A DNA stretch of 64,000 bases from Laccaria trichodermophora (Eukaryota; Basidiomycota; Agaricomycetes; Agaricales; Hydnangiaceae): NCBI GenBank assembly GCA_018417955.1, contig JACTVC010000005.1, positions 62,001 through 126,000 of the forward strand. Reading direction: 5' to 3'. Positions 1 to 9,313 of this stretch are shown one piece after another. The notes beneath the pieces were generated by a model. That model worked only from the letters and a program-made list of their open reading frames with translations. It did not search any database and was not told the DNA's origin. Position numbers and translations under genes: made by a program. The stretch's first letter is position 1. Every line of letters begins with the position of its first letter.

Positions 1-2
1 CA

Positions 3-2446
3 AAGAACCTTCCAGCAGCTAAAGCAGATAAAGAAAGAAATGGGACATCACAAAATGAAGTGGTTGTGGATGATATCAGCTACTTGGACAAAAAATTCAA
101 AGCAAAGAAAGAAGAAGAACAGAAAATGATAGATGACATTGCCCAAACATTCAGTTTGAATGAAGAGCAGGAAAGAGCATTCCGAATTGTGGCCAACCAT
201 GCAACTATGAAAGAAAGTGAGCAACTTAAAATGTATCTGGGAGGTATGGGTGGAACAGGAAAATCTCAGGTTATAAAAGCATTAATAGCTCTCTTTGATA
301 AACGTAATGAAGCACATAGAATTATGATATTGGCACCAACTGGATCTGCTGCCGCTCTATTGAATGGCTCAACATATCATTCAGCTTTAGGTGTAAAAAG
401 TGATTCCCGAAGAAGTCATAATGAACAGTCAAATATGGCACAAGTTAGATCTCGTTTGGATGGTGTAGACTATATATTTCTAGATGAAGTGTCCATGATC
501 TCATGTTATGAGCTATATAAAATAAGTGCACAACTGGCAAAAGGAAGAAACAATATGGATGTACCCTTTGGTGGAATCAATATGATTTTTGCAGGAGACT
601 TTGCACAACTTATGCCAGTACTAGGCCAGGCCCTTTATAATGGGAATGTTGGCACATCGGTGGATGCCTCCATGTCAGAACGTGGGCAGCAATCTGCTAT
701 AGGTAAAGAGCACTTTGGCACCAAGTTACTACAGTTGTAATTCTACGAAAAAATATGAGACAAAATACACAATCAGTGGAAGATGCCAAGCTAAGGACAG
801 CTCTAGAAAATATGAGATATGCAGCATGTACTGCTGATGACATTAAATTTTTAAGAAGCCGTGTTGCAGGAAGGCGGCCTGATCAGCCGAAGTTGGCTGA
901 CAAACGTTTCAGAAATGTCTCTATCATTACTGCTTTGAACTCCCAGAAAGATCGAATCAATGAATTGGGTTCTGCACGTTTTGCAGCAGATACTGGCCAA
1001 ACCCTCACTGACTTTTACTCTGTGGATACGCTGGGGGTTGAGTGTGATCCAGTCACTGGTAAAAAGCCTCGTGGAAGACCTAAGAAAACTGCTATATACA
1101 AAACTATCAGTCCAAAGCTTCAAAATTTACTTTGGAACTTGCGCCATTCGGCCTCTGACCATGTTCCTGGAAAACTTTCACTGTGTATTGGTATGCCAGT
1201 TATAATACGAAATAATGATGCAACAGAATTATGTATAACAAAAGGTCAAGAAGGTCATGTTGTTGGATGGGATGCAAAGTTGGGCCCAAGTGGACAACGA
1301 ATCCTTGAAACTTTGTTTGTAAAGCTTGATCGTCCTGCCAAGACAATCAAGATTGAGGGATTGCCTGAAAATGTAGTTCCACTAGTAAAGAACAGCATGT
1401 CTATTGAATGTATCTGTCCAAGTGATGTTACTCTTGCTATATCCCATTCTCAGGTGTCTGTGCTACCTAACTTTGCAATGACAGACTATGCATCACAAGG
1501 AAAGACTCGTCCATTCAATGTGGTGGATTTAAATAGCTGTCGTAACCACCTATCTTACTATACTGCTCTTTCTAGAAGTGCAACATGTGAAGGAACTGTA
1601 ATTGTACAAGGATTTGATCCATCAAAGATTACCTGTGGTGCATCTGGTTATCTTCGACAAGAGTTTAGAGAACTTGAGCTTCTTGATGACATTACCAACC
1701 TTAAATACAATGGCCAATTACCTCCATCAATCAATGGCCAACTGCGTAATGCTCTCTTACATCAGTATCAACAGCTCAAAGGGAAGGGGTATTGTCCACA
1801 AAATGTGATGGGGCCAATTAGATGGAGTGAAATGTATCCAATGCAAACTTTTCAGGTGATCACTGATAGTTCATGGACACTCACCACAAAATCAACCACT
1901 GATGCAACTGAAGAGGTTGACATCCAATCACAAAAGAAAAGTAAAAACGTCTCAGGTTATTTTGTTCCTGCACAGGGATCAAAGGCAATTGCATCTACAC
2001 TCAAAAGAAAGGCAGAAGAGGATCTAAATACTGATGGACCAAAGTCAAAGAAAATTAGAGCCAGCTTTGGACCTACACCTGACATTCCAGTTGGGATTCT
2101 TTGGGATTCAGTAAATTACAGCTGCTCATATGATTCTCTATTTACAATTTTGTGTGAGATTTGGATTTACAATCCAAAAAGCTGGACAAAAACATTTTTT
2201 TCATTTGGGAATCAAGGAAAAATATTATCAGAAGGATACAAAAAAGTTATCAGAGGTCTGGAGACTTTGGAAAATGTTCGAAATGATGTACGTTCATCAC
2301 TCAAACAAGAAAATTCAGATTTATTTCCAAGTGGACAAATGGGGACTGATATCCGTGATTTAATCTCATATATTTTTACTTCACATCACAATATTAGCTT
2401 GGGCTACTGTAGAATATCATGTGATACATGTGGTTTTTTTCAAGAC
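3..2446 (+). pseudogene. HelA Rep-helicase, Pif1 domain to start of C-terminal domain (partial, frameshifted)
   Basis: The reading frame is open from the left edge, so the start is outside the window. The first open stretch ends at 740 and holds the Pif1-family superfamily 1 helicase core: Walker A GGMGGTGKSQ and Walker B YIFLDEVSM, as needed for ATP-driven unwinding in rolling-circle transposition. The second stretch (755-2461) carries the later helicase motifs (TDYASQGKTRP, YYTALSRSA) and then the C-terminal region starting WDSVNYSCSYDS. Comparison with HelB shows two extra bases near 707-710 (GGTAAAG then AG), which give the premature stop at 740. Discounting those two bases makes 3-2446 an exact multiple of three. 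At 2446 the gene is cut by a non-autonomous Helentron and resumes at 7404. I infer it is inactive. Confidence 0.8.
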
Positions 2447-2802
2447 TTACGAGTCCTCTGAGTTTACGAAGAGACTCGTTTATTCCCCAGGATCTCAAGA
2501 CTTTTTTCAGCGCGGTAACGCTGAAATTTGACTTTCTCCCACGAAAGTGATTTCTTCCCACGATCAGCTGCCTGCTTAGCATTGACGGCTTTGCTAGTTT
2601 ACTTTACTATTCCTTACCTATCACTTGCTTTTAGTCCTATACAAGTTGTCATTAATGTAGGTGGTAGCTGAGGTACTGCCCTATTTGGCTGTCAGACTCT
2701 AACATATGAATATATTGCCTCTATTTCACATTTATGTAACAATAGTTCTTTATATTGAAGATATAATGATTAAGGACATGACAATTTTTGTGGCATATTT
2801 TT

Positions 2803-5093
2803 AGGAAGTGTATGGGTATCCGAACAAGCCCTCAATCACAGAAAATGGGGCATATTGAGGCCCTGGGGAGTTGTGAGCATATGGGCAAAAAAGCGAAAAT
2901 ACACACTGACCTAGCTCCACGAGACCTCAACCGTTTTGTAAGCGGTTTTGGGGAGCGTCTTCACGGAGTGTGGGGGTATCCAAACGAACCCTCGACCATG
3001 GAAAACGAAGCAGATTGAGGCCCTGGGGAGTTTTGAGCAGATAGGCAAAAAAGCGAAAATACACACTCACCTAGCTCCACGAGACCTCAACCGTTTTATA
3101 AGTGGTTTTGGGGAGCGTCTTCACGGAGTGTGGGGGTAACCGAACGAGTGCTTGATCACAAAAATCGAAGCAGATTGAGGTCCTGGGAAGTTGTCAGCAC
3201 AAGGGGAAAAGGAGCGAAAAGACAAACTTACCTAGCTCCATGAGACCTCAACCGTTTGGTACGCGGTTTTCGGGAGCGTCTTCACGGAGTGTAGGGGTAT
3301 CTGATTGAGTCCTCGATCGCAGAAATTGAAGCAGATTGAGGTCCTGGGGAGTTGTGAGCATAAGGGCAAAAAAGCGATAATAGAAACTGACCTAGCTCCA
3401 CAAGACCTCAACCGTTTTGTAAGCGGTTTGGGGGAGCATCTTAGCGGAGTGTAGGGGTATCCGAACGAGTCCTTGATCACAAAAATCGACCCAGATTGAG
3501 GTTCTGGGGAGTTGTGAGCACAAGGGCAAAAAAGCGGTAATAGAAACTGACCTAGCTCCACGAGACCTTAACCATTTTGTAAGCTGTTTTGGGGAGCGTC
3601 TTAGCGGAGTGTAGGGGTATCCGAACGAGCCCTCGATCGCGAAAATCGAAGCAGATTGAGGTTCTGGGGAGTTGTGAGCATAAGGGCAAAAAAGCGATAA
3701 TAGAAACTGACCTAGCTCCACAAGACCTCAACCGTTTTGTAAGCGGTTTGGGGGAGCGTCTTAGCGGAGTGTAGGGGTATCCGAACGAGCCCTTGATCAC
3801 AAAAATCGACCCAGATTGAGGTTCTGGGGAGTTGTGAGCACAAGGGCAAAAAAGCGATAATAGAAACTGACCTAGCTCCACGAGACCTTAACCATTTTGT
3901 AAGCTGTTTTGGGGAGCGTCTTAGCGGAGTGTAGGGGTATCCGAACGAGCCCTCGATCGCGAAAATCGAAGCAGATTGAGGTTCTGGGGAGTTGTGAGCA
4001 TAAGGGCAAAAAAGCGATAATAGAAACTGACCTAGCTCCACAAGACCTCAACCGTTTTGTAAGCGGTTTGGGGGAGCATCTTAGCGGAGTGTAGGGGTAT
4101 CCGAACGAGTCCTTGATCACAAAAATCGGCGCAGATTGAGGTTCTGGGGAGTTGTGAGCACAAGGGCAAAAAAGCGATAATAGAAACTACCTAGCTCCAC
4201 GAGACCTTAACCAGTTTGTAAGCGGTTTTTGGGAGCGTCTTAGCGGAGTGTAGGGGTATCCGAACGAGTCCTTGATCACAAAAATCGACCCAGATTGAGG
4301 TTCTGGGGAGTTGTGAGCACAAGGGCAAAAAAGCGGTAATAGAAACTGACCTAGCTCCACGAGACCTTAACCATTTTGTAAGCTGTTTTGGGGAGCGTCT
4401 TAGCGGAGTGTAGGGGTATCCGAACGAGCCCTCGATCGCGAAAATCGAAGCAGATTGAGGTTCTGGGGAGTTGTGAGCATAAGGGCAAAAAAGCGATAAT
4501 AGAAACTGACCTAGCTCCACAAGACCTCAACCGTTTTGTAAGCGGTTTGGGGGAGCGTCTTAGCGGAGTGTAGGGGTATCCGAACGAGTTCTTGATCACA
4601 AAAATCGACCCAGATTGAGGTTCTGGGGAGTTGTGAGCACAAGGGCAAAAAAGCGATAATAGAAACTGACCTAGCTCCACGAGACCTTAACCATTTTGTA
4701 AGCTGTTTTGGGGAGCGTCTTAGCGGAGTGTAGGGGTATCCGAACGAGCCCTCGATCGCGAAAATCGAAGCAGATTGAGGTTCTGGGGAGTTGTGAGCAT
4801 AAGGGCAAAAAAGCGATAATAGAAACTGACCTAGCTCCACAAGACCTCAACCGTTTTGTAAGCGGTTTGGGGGAGCGTCTTGGCGGAGTGTAGGGGTATC
4901 CGAACGAGCCCTTGATCACAAAAATCGGCGCAGATTGAGGTTCTGGGGAGTTGTGAGCATAAGGGCAAAAAAGCGCAAATGGAAACTGACCTAGCTCCCC
5001 GCAACCTCAACCGTTTTGTAAACGGTTTTTGGGAGCATCTTCACAGAGTGTGGGGCTATCCAAACGAGCTCAAGATCATGAAAATCGAAGCCG
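2803..5093. repeat. 160-bp satellite array with alternating (dimeric) units
   Basis: About 14 head-to-tail units of ~160 bp share the cores GGGTATCCGAACGAG, GATTGAGGTTCTGGGGAG and GACCTAGCTCCAC. In the middle of the array, units alternate between two types: one reads GCGAAAATCGAAGCAG, the other CACAAAAATCGACCCAG. This gives a 320-bp higher-order period. Outer units (2803-3250 and after 4950) are more divergent, as expected if homogenisation acts mainly on the interior. The overlapping 61-109 codon open frames are by-products of the period and show no domain. Confidence 0.9.
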
Positions 5094-5109
5094 CGTTGAC
5101 AGAGAACTT

Positions 5110-5530
5110 TCATTGTGTTTGGACTAGCGAAGACGGCAATGTACCATTCCACCAACAAACTACACACAGCCACATGAGCAAGAGTCAAGACACACATTAC
5201 AAGTTGACCAGATCCCCACCCAAATGAAATATTGCTGTGAGATGAATATGGTAGACATGTGGCACTCGAATTGTTTGGACTGGCCAAGACAATGACAAGC
5301 ATGCAAAGGAAACAGACAAGATGTGGTAGATAGATACATTGCACAAATCGTTTGGACTGGCCAAGACAACAAAGAGTGCAAGACAGCAAAGTGTACAGCA
5401 CACCACCTGCTTTGGATGTGGCATTATGTGTGTTGCGTTTGGATTAACCAAGACGACAACAACACAATGGATGTGGCATCACAGAATGCTCTGTATCACG
5501 TTTGGATTGACCAAGATGATGACAACAGGG
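5110..5530. repeat. Degenerate ~83-bp tandem repeat
   Basis: The core GTTTGGACTGGCCAAGAC recurs about five times (near 5118, 5270, 5350, 5435 and 5501) with AC-rich spacers. It follows directly on the 160-bp satellite within the same non-autonomous Helentron. No coding signal is seen. Confidence 0.65.
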
Positions 5531-5570
5531 TTTGTACTTAGCAAGCAGAAGTTGACGTTGAGTCTTCGGA

Positions 5571-5668
5571 AGCATCCGAAAATGACGTACTTCCCTTGCG
5601 GGCTACCTTTGATTTTGAAGGTAGCCCGCAAGGGAAGTACGTCATTTTCGGAGATTTCCGATGCTTAC
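5571..5668. repeat. Near-perfect palindrome (34-bp arms, 8-nt loop)
   Basis: The arms are 5576-5609 (starts CCGAAAATGACG) and 5618-5651 (ends CGTCATTTTCGG). They are exact reverse complements around the loop TGATTTTG. An outer pair, AAGCATC (5570-5576) and GATGCTT (5660-5666), extends the fold past an asymmetric bulge. It could be a small foldback element or a replication-generated inverted duplication inside the Helentron. Confidence 0.9.
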
Positions 5669-5744
5669 AAATCAAGCCTATACACATTATATTAGCTGTA
5701 AAGGGCTTGCTGCTTGCAATGATGAGCTTAGGGTGTTGCTCACT

Positions 5745-7370
5745 GTTGGTGGCGACGTCGGGGGTCGTTTTCAGGGTCCAGGGCGCATTTCTAAATAAGG
5801 AAATGTGCGCATTTTCAGATGTAAAATAGCAATAAAATAGCAGAAAAATCACCAAAATCACAAAAAATTGAGGGTAGTCTGGTAATGATGTTGGAGGTTG
5901 TTTTCAGGGTTCAGGGCACATTTCTAAATAAGGAAATGTGTGCATTTTCAGATGTAAAATAGCAAAAAAATAGCTGAAAAATCAGAAAAAAATTGAGGGT
6001 GCTGCTTACTGCTGGTAATGATGTTGGAGGTTGTTTTCAGGGTCCAGGGTATATTTCCAAATATGGTAATATAGCCAACAATAGCCAGAAAATCAGAAAA
6101 AAAAATGGAGGATAGTGGTGATAACCTTGGGTAATGTTGTCAAGGTTCAGAGGCTATTCTCATCATGGTAATATAACCAGAGATAGCTAGAAAATAGCCA
6201 GAAAATCAGAAAGAAATGAGGGATGGTGCTTATTGCCAGTGATAACCTTGGGTAACATTGTCAGAGTCCAGAGTCTAGTTCCAAATAGAGTAATATAGAC
6301 CCAAAAATAGCCAGAAAATAGCTAGAAAATCAGAAAAAAATGGGGGATGGTGCCCACTGCAGTGATAACATTGGGTAATCTTGTCAGGGTCTAGTTCTAT
6401 ATATGGTAATATATCCAAAAAAAAGCCAGAAAACTGTTATAAAATCAGAAAGAAATGGAGGATGGTGCTTAGATATCATTGGGTAACATTGTCAGGGTCC
6501 AGAGTCTAGTTCCAAATATGGTAATATAACAAAGAATAGCCAGAAAATGGGCAAAAAATCAGAAAAAAATGGTGGATGGTGCTCATTGCTGTGATAATGT
6601 TTGGTAATGTTGTCAGGGTCAAGGGTCCAGCTCCAAATATGGTAATAGATCCAAAAATTGCTGGAATATAGTGGAAAAATTGAAAAGAAAAAAAAGTTTG
6701 AATGGTATGTAGAATGTCAGGCACTACCTTCAGAGTCCATACCAAAAAAGAAAATATCATCTACTTTGACCAAAAACTGGAGAAAACCAAGCAAATAATA
6801 ACTTTGTCTATTACGGCCTATTGGTAATGGGATGATGGGATGATTGTCACATGATCAGTTACCAAAAATAGTCAACAAATGGAAGTTGTAGCCCTACACT
6901 GAAAGTGCTCCTGTTGTAGAGATAATCTAACTTTGTAGTCTATGTCTGACATCTGCAGTCTTTTATTGTATATTAGTAAACTTTGTAGTATAAGTTTGCT
7001 AAAGTGTTCAGGGTATAGAGCAGACATCCAAATATGGTAATCCATTAAAAATAGTCATAAAATCTGTGAAAATTGAAGGATGGTGCTTATTGTTAGTAAT
7101 GATGTTGGGTAACAGTTTCAGGCTCTAGGGTAGATTTCCAAATATGGTAATCTACCTGCATATAATGAGAAAATAAGAAAAAAATAAGAAAATCATAGAA
7201 ATGTTTTTTATTGATGGTGATGATGCTGGGGTAATTTGTTTAGAATCCAGAAGAAGACTTATATAGGAAGATTTACTGGTTTGTGATAAAAATGTACCCA
7301 GAAAGACAGAAAAAAAGGAGAAAAAGTAGAAATTGGTTTCTATTGCCTTTGCAAAAAAAGGAGGACTCGT
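5745..7370. repeat. AT-rich degenerate ~120-bp tandem units with CCAAATATGG core
   Basis: About ten diverged units read roughly CAGGGTCCAGGG ... TTCCAAATATGGTAAT ... AGCCAGAAAATCAG. Clear cores lie near 6056, 6510, 6632, 7024 and 7139. The same CCAAATATGGTAAT / GCCAGAAAAT units make up much of the foldback arms elsewhere in the window. No gene is seen in this stretch. Confidence 0.7.
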
Positions 7371-7403
7371 TTCTGCCATGCTTGCAATGGCCTCTAACAC
7401 AAG

Positions 7404-7868
7404 TTGGATAATCCACCTGAAAGAGTGATGTCAATACTTGATGGAACTTACAAGTCAATCAATGAATGGTTGCAACAATGGCTGAGGGAACCAAGCATAT
7501 GTGATTGTGGTGCACTGATGGCAACTTCCCGAATGTATGACCAACCCCCTTCACTTCTTGTATTCAGTTTGAATACAAGTAATGTCTCAATTAGCAAAAC
7601 TATTCGTATTAAAGGCTCCAATGGTAAATTCACAGTCCTCCCACTGAGGGGCATAATTTATTCTGGTGGATTTCACTTCACATCTTGTATAATTAGCCCT
7701 GGAAAGGAAGTGTGGTATCATGATGGTATGGTGACTAAGAGAAATTGTATAAAGAAAGGGCATCTAACTGATTTTACTGAAGACTCTTTGAAGATCTGTA
7801 GAGAGAAAAACTCTTCTGGTGAGTTGGTTGAGCGCCAAGCAGTTGTAGCAATTTACTCTAAAAAGTGA
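7404..7868 (+). pseudogene. HelA C-terminal cysteine-peptidase-like domain, end of gene
   Basis: This is the last 154 codons of the HelA gene, displaced by the insertion ending at 7403. It follows in frame from CAA GAC at 2446. It includes a CDCG zinc-type motif, then LPLRGIIYSGGFHFTS, where HelB has LRGIIYHGDNHFTS, then VWYHDGMVTKRNCIKKGHL and a stop at 7868. The conserved HFTS histidine and the YSC cysteine before the insertion are the likely catalytic pair of a papain-fold (USP-like) peptidase. That function is inferred from family resemblance. The M assigned at 7404 is only a TTG within the frame. Confidence 0.75.
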
Positions 7869-8164
7869 ACCATATTTAAATGTGTTTATTTGGTTTGTTG
7901 GAGCATTTTAGTAGCATATAGTAGTGTCGTCTACACTGGAGCAAATTGGGCCATAGAAAGGTCCTAAGCACAAGGTAGCATAAAGGCAAAGATGTCAAAA
8001 TAAAAACATACAACTTCATTGCTGAATTTGTACTCAGTTTGTTGGAGTATTTCCATGCCATGTAGTAGTAGTATTCAAACGAGTATACACCCTTCTGAGC
8101 ATCAGCAATTTTGTATTTATGATTACAATTACACACATATATAGTGGAAAAGTTGTATTCAAAA
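7869..8164. other. HelA 3' flank, no gene seen
   Basis: About 300 bp of AT-rich sequence lies between the HelA stop and the end of the antisense spliced gene. A 'TTTGTTGGAGYATTT' phrase occurs twice (7890s and 8040s), a short degenerate repeat. I see nothing else. Confidence 0.5.
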
Positions 8165-8698
8165 CTACTTTTTCACTTGTTGTTGGGTTTGATCAATCAA
8201 TGGGGGTGGAAAGTCTTCTGTTAGTATTGTTAGTATATGTATAGTAATTGCAGAGTAGTAGCAATATACCTTGGAAGGGTCCAACATCAGCTGAACTATC
8301 TATTTCAATGAAAAATGAATATAAAATAATAAAATAAATAAAATATAAAAAAACTTACTAAATGACAAGCTTACAGCTCGATATTCACTGGGGCCAGCTT
8401 CACCATTTTTGTTACTTTCTCCATGGGTAGGTGGAGAAGGGGTAGGTGGAGAAGTACCTCCATGCAGGTGCAAGCCCTTGAAATTAGTTTGAACTGCTTT
8501 ATCAATCATCAGCAACAGCAAAACCAAAAACAGTTGTATCACATACATTGTTGAGCCATGGTGACTTGATGTACAAATATTTGGTTTAGAAAATATTGTT
8601 GCAAGTGGCCAGGTAATAGCTGAAGACCAAAGTGAGACACTGTTATGTTGAACAGAGACTACAATACTAACCTGAAGTCTGAATATTGGGGACTTCAT
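8165..8698 (-). CDS. Probable small five-exon gene antisense in HelA 3' region
   Basis: Five exons can be read on the minus strand: 8698-8672, 8619-8547, 8493-8359, 8299-8270 and 8217-8165. The four introns are 52, 53, 59 and 52 nt. Donors are GTTAGT, GTATGT, GTAAGT and GTATAT, acceptors all end AG, and the last intron has the branch-like TACTAACA. Splicing keeps one frame open to TAG, giving 105 residues from the ATG at 8698. Starting at the better-placed ACCATGGCT in exon 2 gives 76 residues. The product has a Pro/Thr/Ser-rich middle (TSPPTPSPPTHGES) and no domain I recognise. A TATATAAG box lies just upstream near 8717-8724. It may be a host gene fragment captured by the Helentron, since Helitrons capture genes with introns. 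Function unknown. Confidence 0.5.
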
Positions 8699-8716
8699 TG
8701 AGTACAGCTGGGCTAC

Positions 8717-8725
8717 TTATATAGG
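8717..8725 (-). promoter_or_regulatory. TATA-like box upstream of the antisense spliced gene
   Basis: CCTATATAAG is read on the minus strand about 20 bp before the ATG at 8698. A start 25-30 bp downstream would fall at or inside exon 1, which favours translation from the exon 2 ATG in ACCATGG context. Confidence 0.4.
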
Positions 8726-8744
8726 TTGGAAACAACAAGGGGCA

Positions 8745-9066
8745 AAGAACAACAAGAAGACAATAAGAACAATAAGAACAATGGGAACAATAGGAACAGT
8801 AAGAACAAACAATAAGAACAATAGGAACAATAAGAACAATAAGAACAATAAGAACAATAGGAACAATAAGAACAATAGGAACAGTAAGAACAATAGGAAC
8901 AATAGGAACAATAAGAACAGTGAGAACAGTGAGAACAGTGAGAACAGTGAGAACAGTGAGAACAATAAGAACAATAGGAAGAATAGAAACAATAAGAACA
9001 ATAAGGACAATAAGAACAATAGAAAAGATAGGGGTAGGATGATGACAATAAGAACAATAAAGACAA
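8745..9066. repeat. 9-bp minisatellite (AATAAGAAC / AATAGGAAC)
   Basis: About 35 units of AAYARGAAC form a purine-rich strand, with a patch of AGTGAGAAC units at 8929-8965. Open frames across it (Asn/Lys-rich or Leu/Phe/Ser-rich) are low-complexity artefacts. It lies immediately upstream of the antisense spliced gene. Confidence 0.9.
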
Positions 9067-9202
9067 TAATGATGTTGGAATAATGGAATCAGGTGACAGG
9101 AACAGAATCAATTCTAATAAATATAATTGGATGGCTAGAGTAAAGAATATTGGTAATTAAAATTCTTTTCTAAAATTGTTCTTTATATATCCTGTTGCAA
9201 AA

Positions 9203-9251
9203 AAAAAAGAGGACTCGTACCTGCCGTGCTTGCAACGGCCTCTTACACAAG
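9203..9251 (+). other. 3' terminus of HelA (subterminal repeat plus hairpin)
   Basis: GAGGACTCGTAC is followed by a hairpin with stem GCCGT / ACGGC, then CTCTTACACAAG, ending before T at 9252. The same layout occurs at 7357-7403, 38961-39007 and 61689-61732. This marks the boundary of HelA within the HelB flank. Confidence 0.7.
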
Positions 9252-9313
9252 TTATAAAAATATTAATCTAGAATTCTATTTTAATGTTAAATTTATTAAG
9301 ACAAAGTTCTAAT

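Larger units (their letters stand above)
2447..7403 (+). mobile_element. Non-autonomous Helentron (HINE-A) carrying satellite DNA, inside HelA gene
   Basis: The 4,957-bp insertion starts TTACGAGTCC and ends GGACTCGT, a hairpin (GCCAT / ATGGC), then CTAACACAAG before T. Removing it rejoins CAA GAC to TTG GAT AAT in frame, with no target duplication. The GGACTCGT near the 3' end is the inverse of ACGAGTCC at the 5' end but lies about 40 bp inside it, which is the asymmetric inverted-repeat layout of Helentrons. It encodes no transposition protein. From 5' to 3' it holds about 350 bp of plain sequence, a 160-bp satellite array, an ~83-bp repeat, a 34-bp-arm palindrome, and about 1.6 kb of AT-rich degenerate repeats. 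Confidence 0.75.
1..9251 (+). mobile_element. HelA: Helentron-like rolling-circle transposon, 5' part outside window
   Basis: This plus-strand element contains a Helitron-type helicase gene (3-7868) and ends at 9251. The 3' terminus is GGACTCGTAC, then a short hairpin (GCCGT / ACGGC), then ...CACAAG followed by T. The same terminus occurs at 7403, 39007 and 61732, always followed by T. The sequence after 9251 resumes the minus-strand 3' flank of HelB, and the same flank reads on without this element downstream of HelC (from 61391). HelA is therefore inserted in HelB. The 5' end is off the left edge. A non-autonomous relative (2447-7403) interrupts it. The asymmetric subterminal inverted repeats and lack of target duplication fit Helentrons rather than canonical Helitrons with CTRR ends. 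Confidence 0.75.

Noticed and set aside
3232..4919. Series of 61-109 codon frames on both strands
   Set aside because: They repeat every 160 bp with the satellite unit and have no domain or start signal.
2803..5093. CRISPR-like array
   Set aside because: Units are contiguous 160-bp satellite repeats without unique spacers, in a eukaryotic transposon setting.
8713..9111. Leu/Phe/Ser/Tyr/Cys-rich and Asn/Lys-rich frames
   Set aside because: They are translations of the 9-bp minisatellite.
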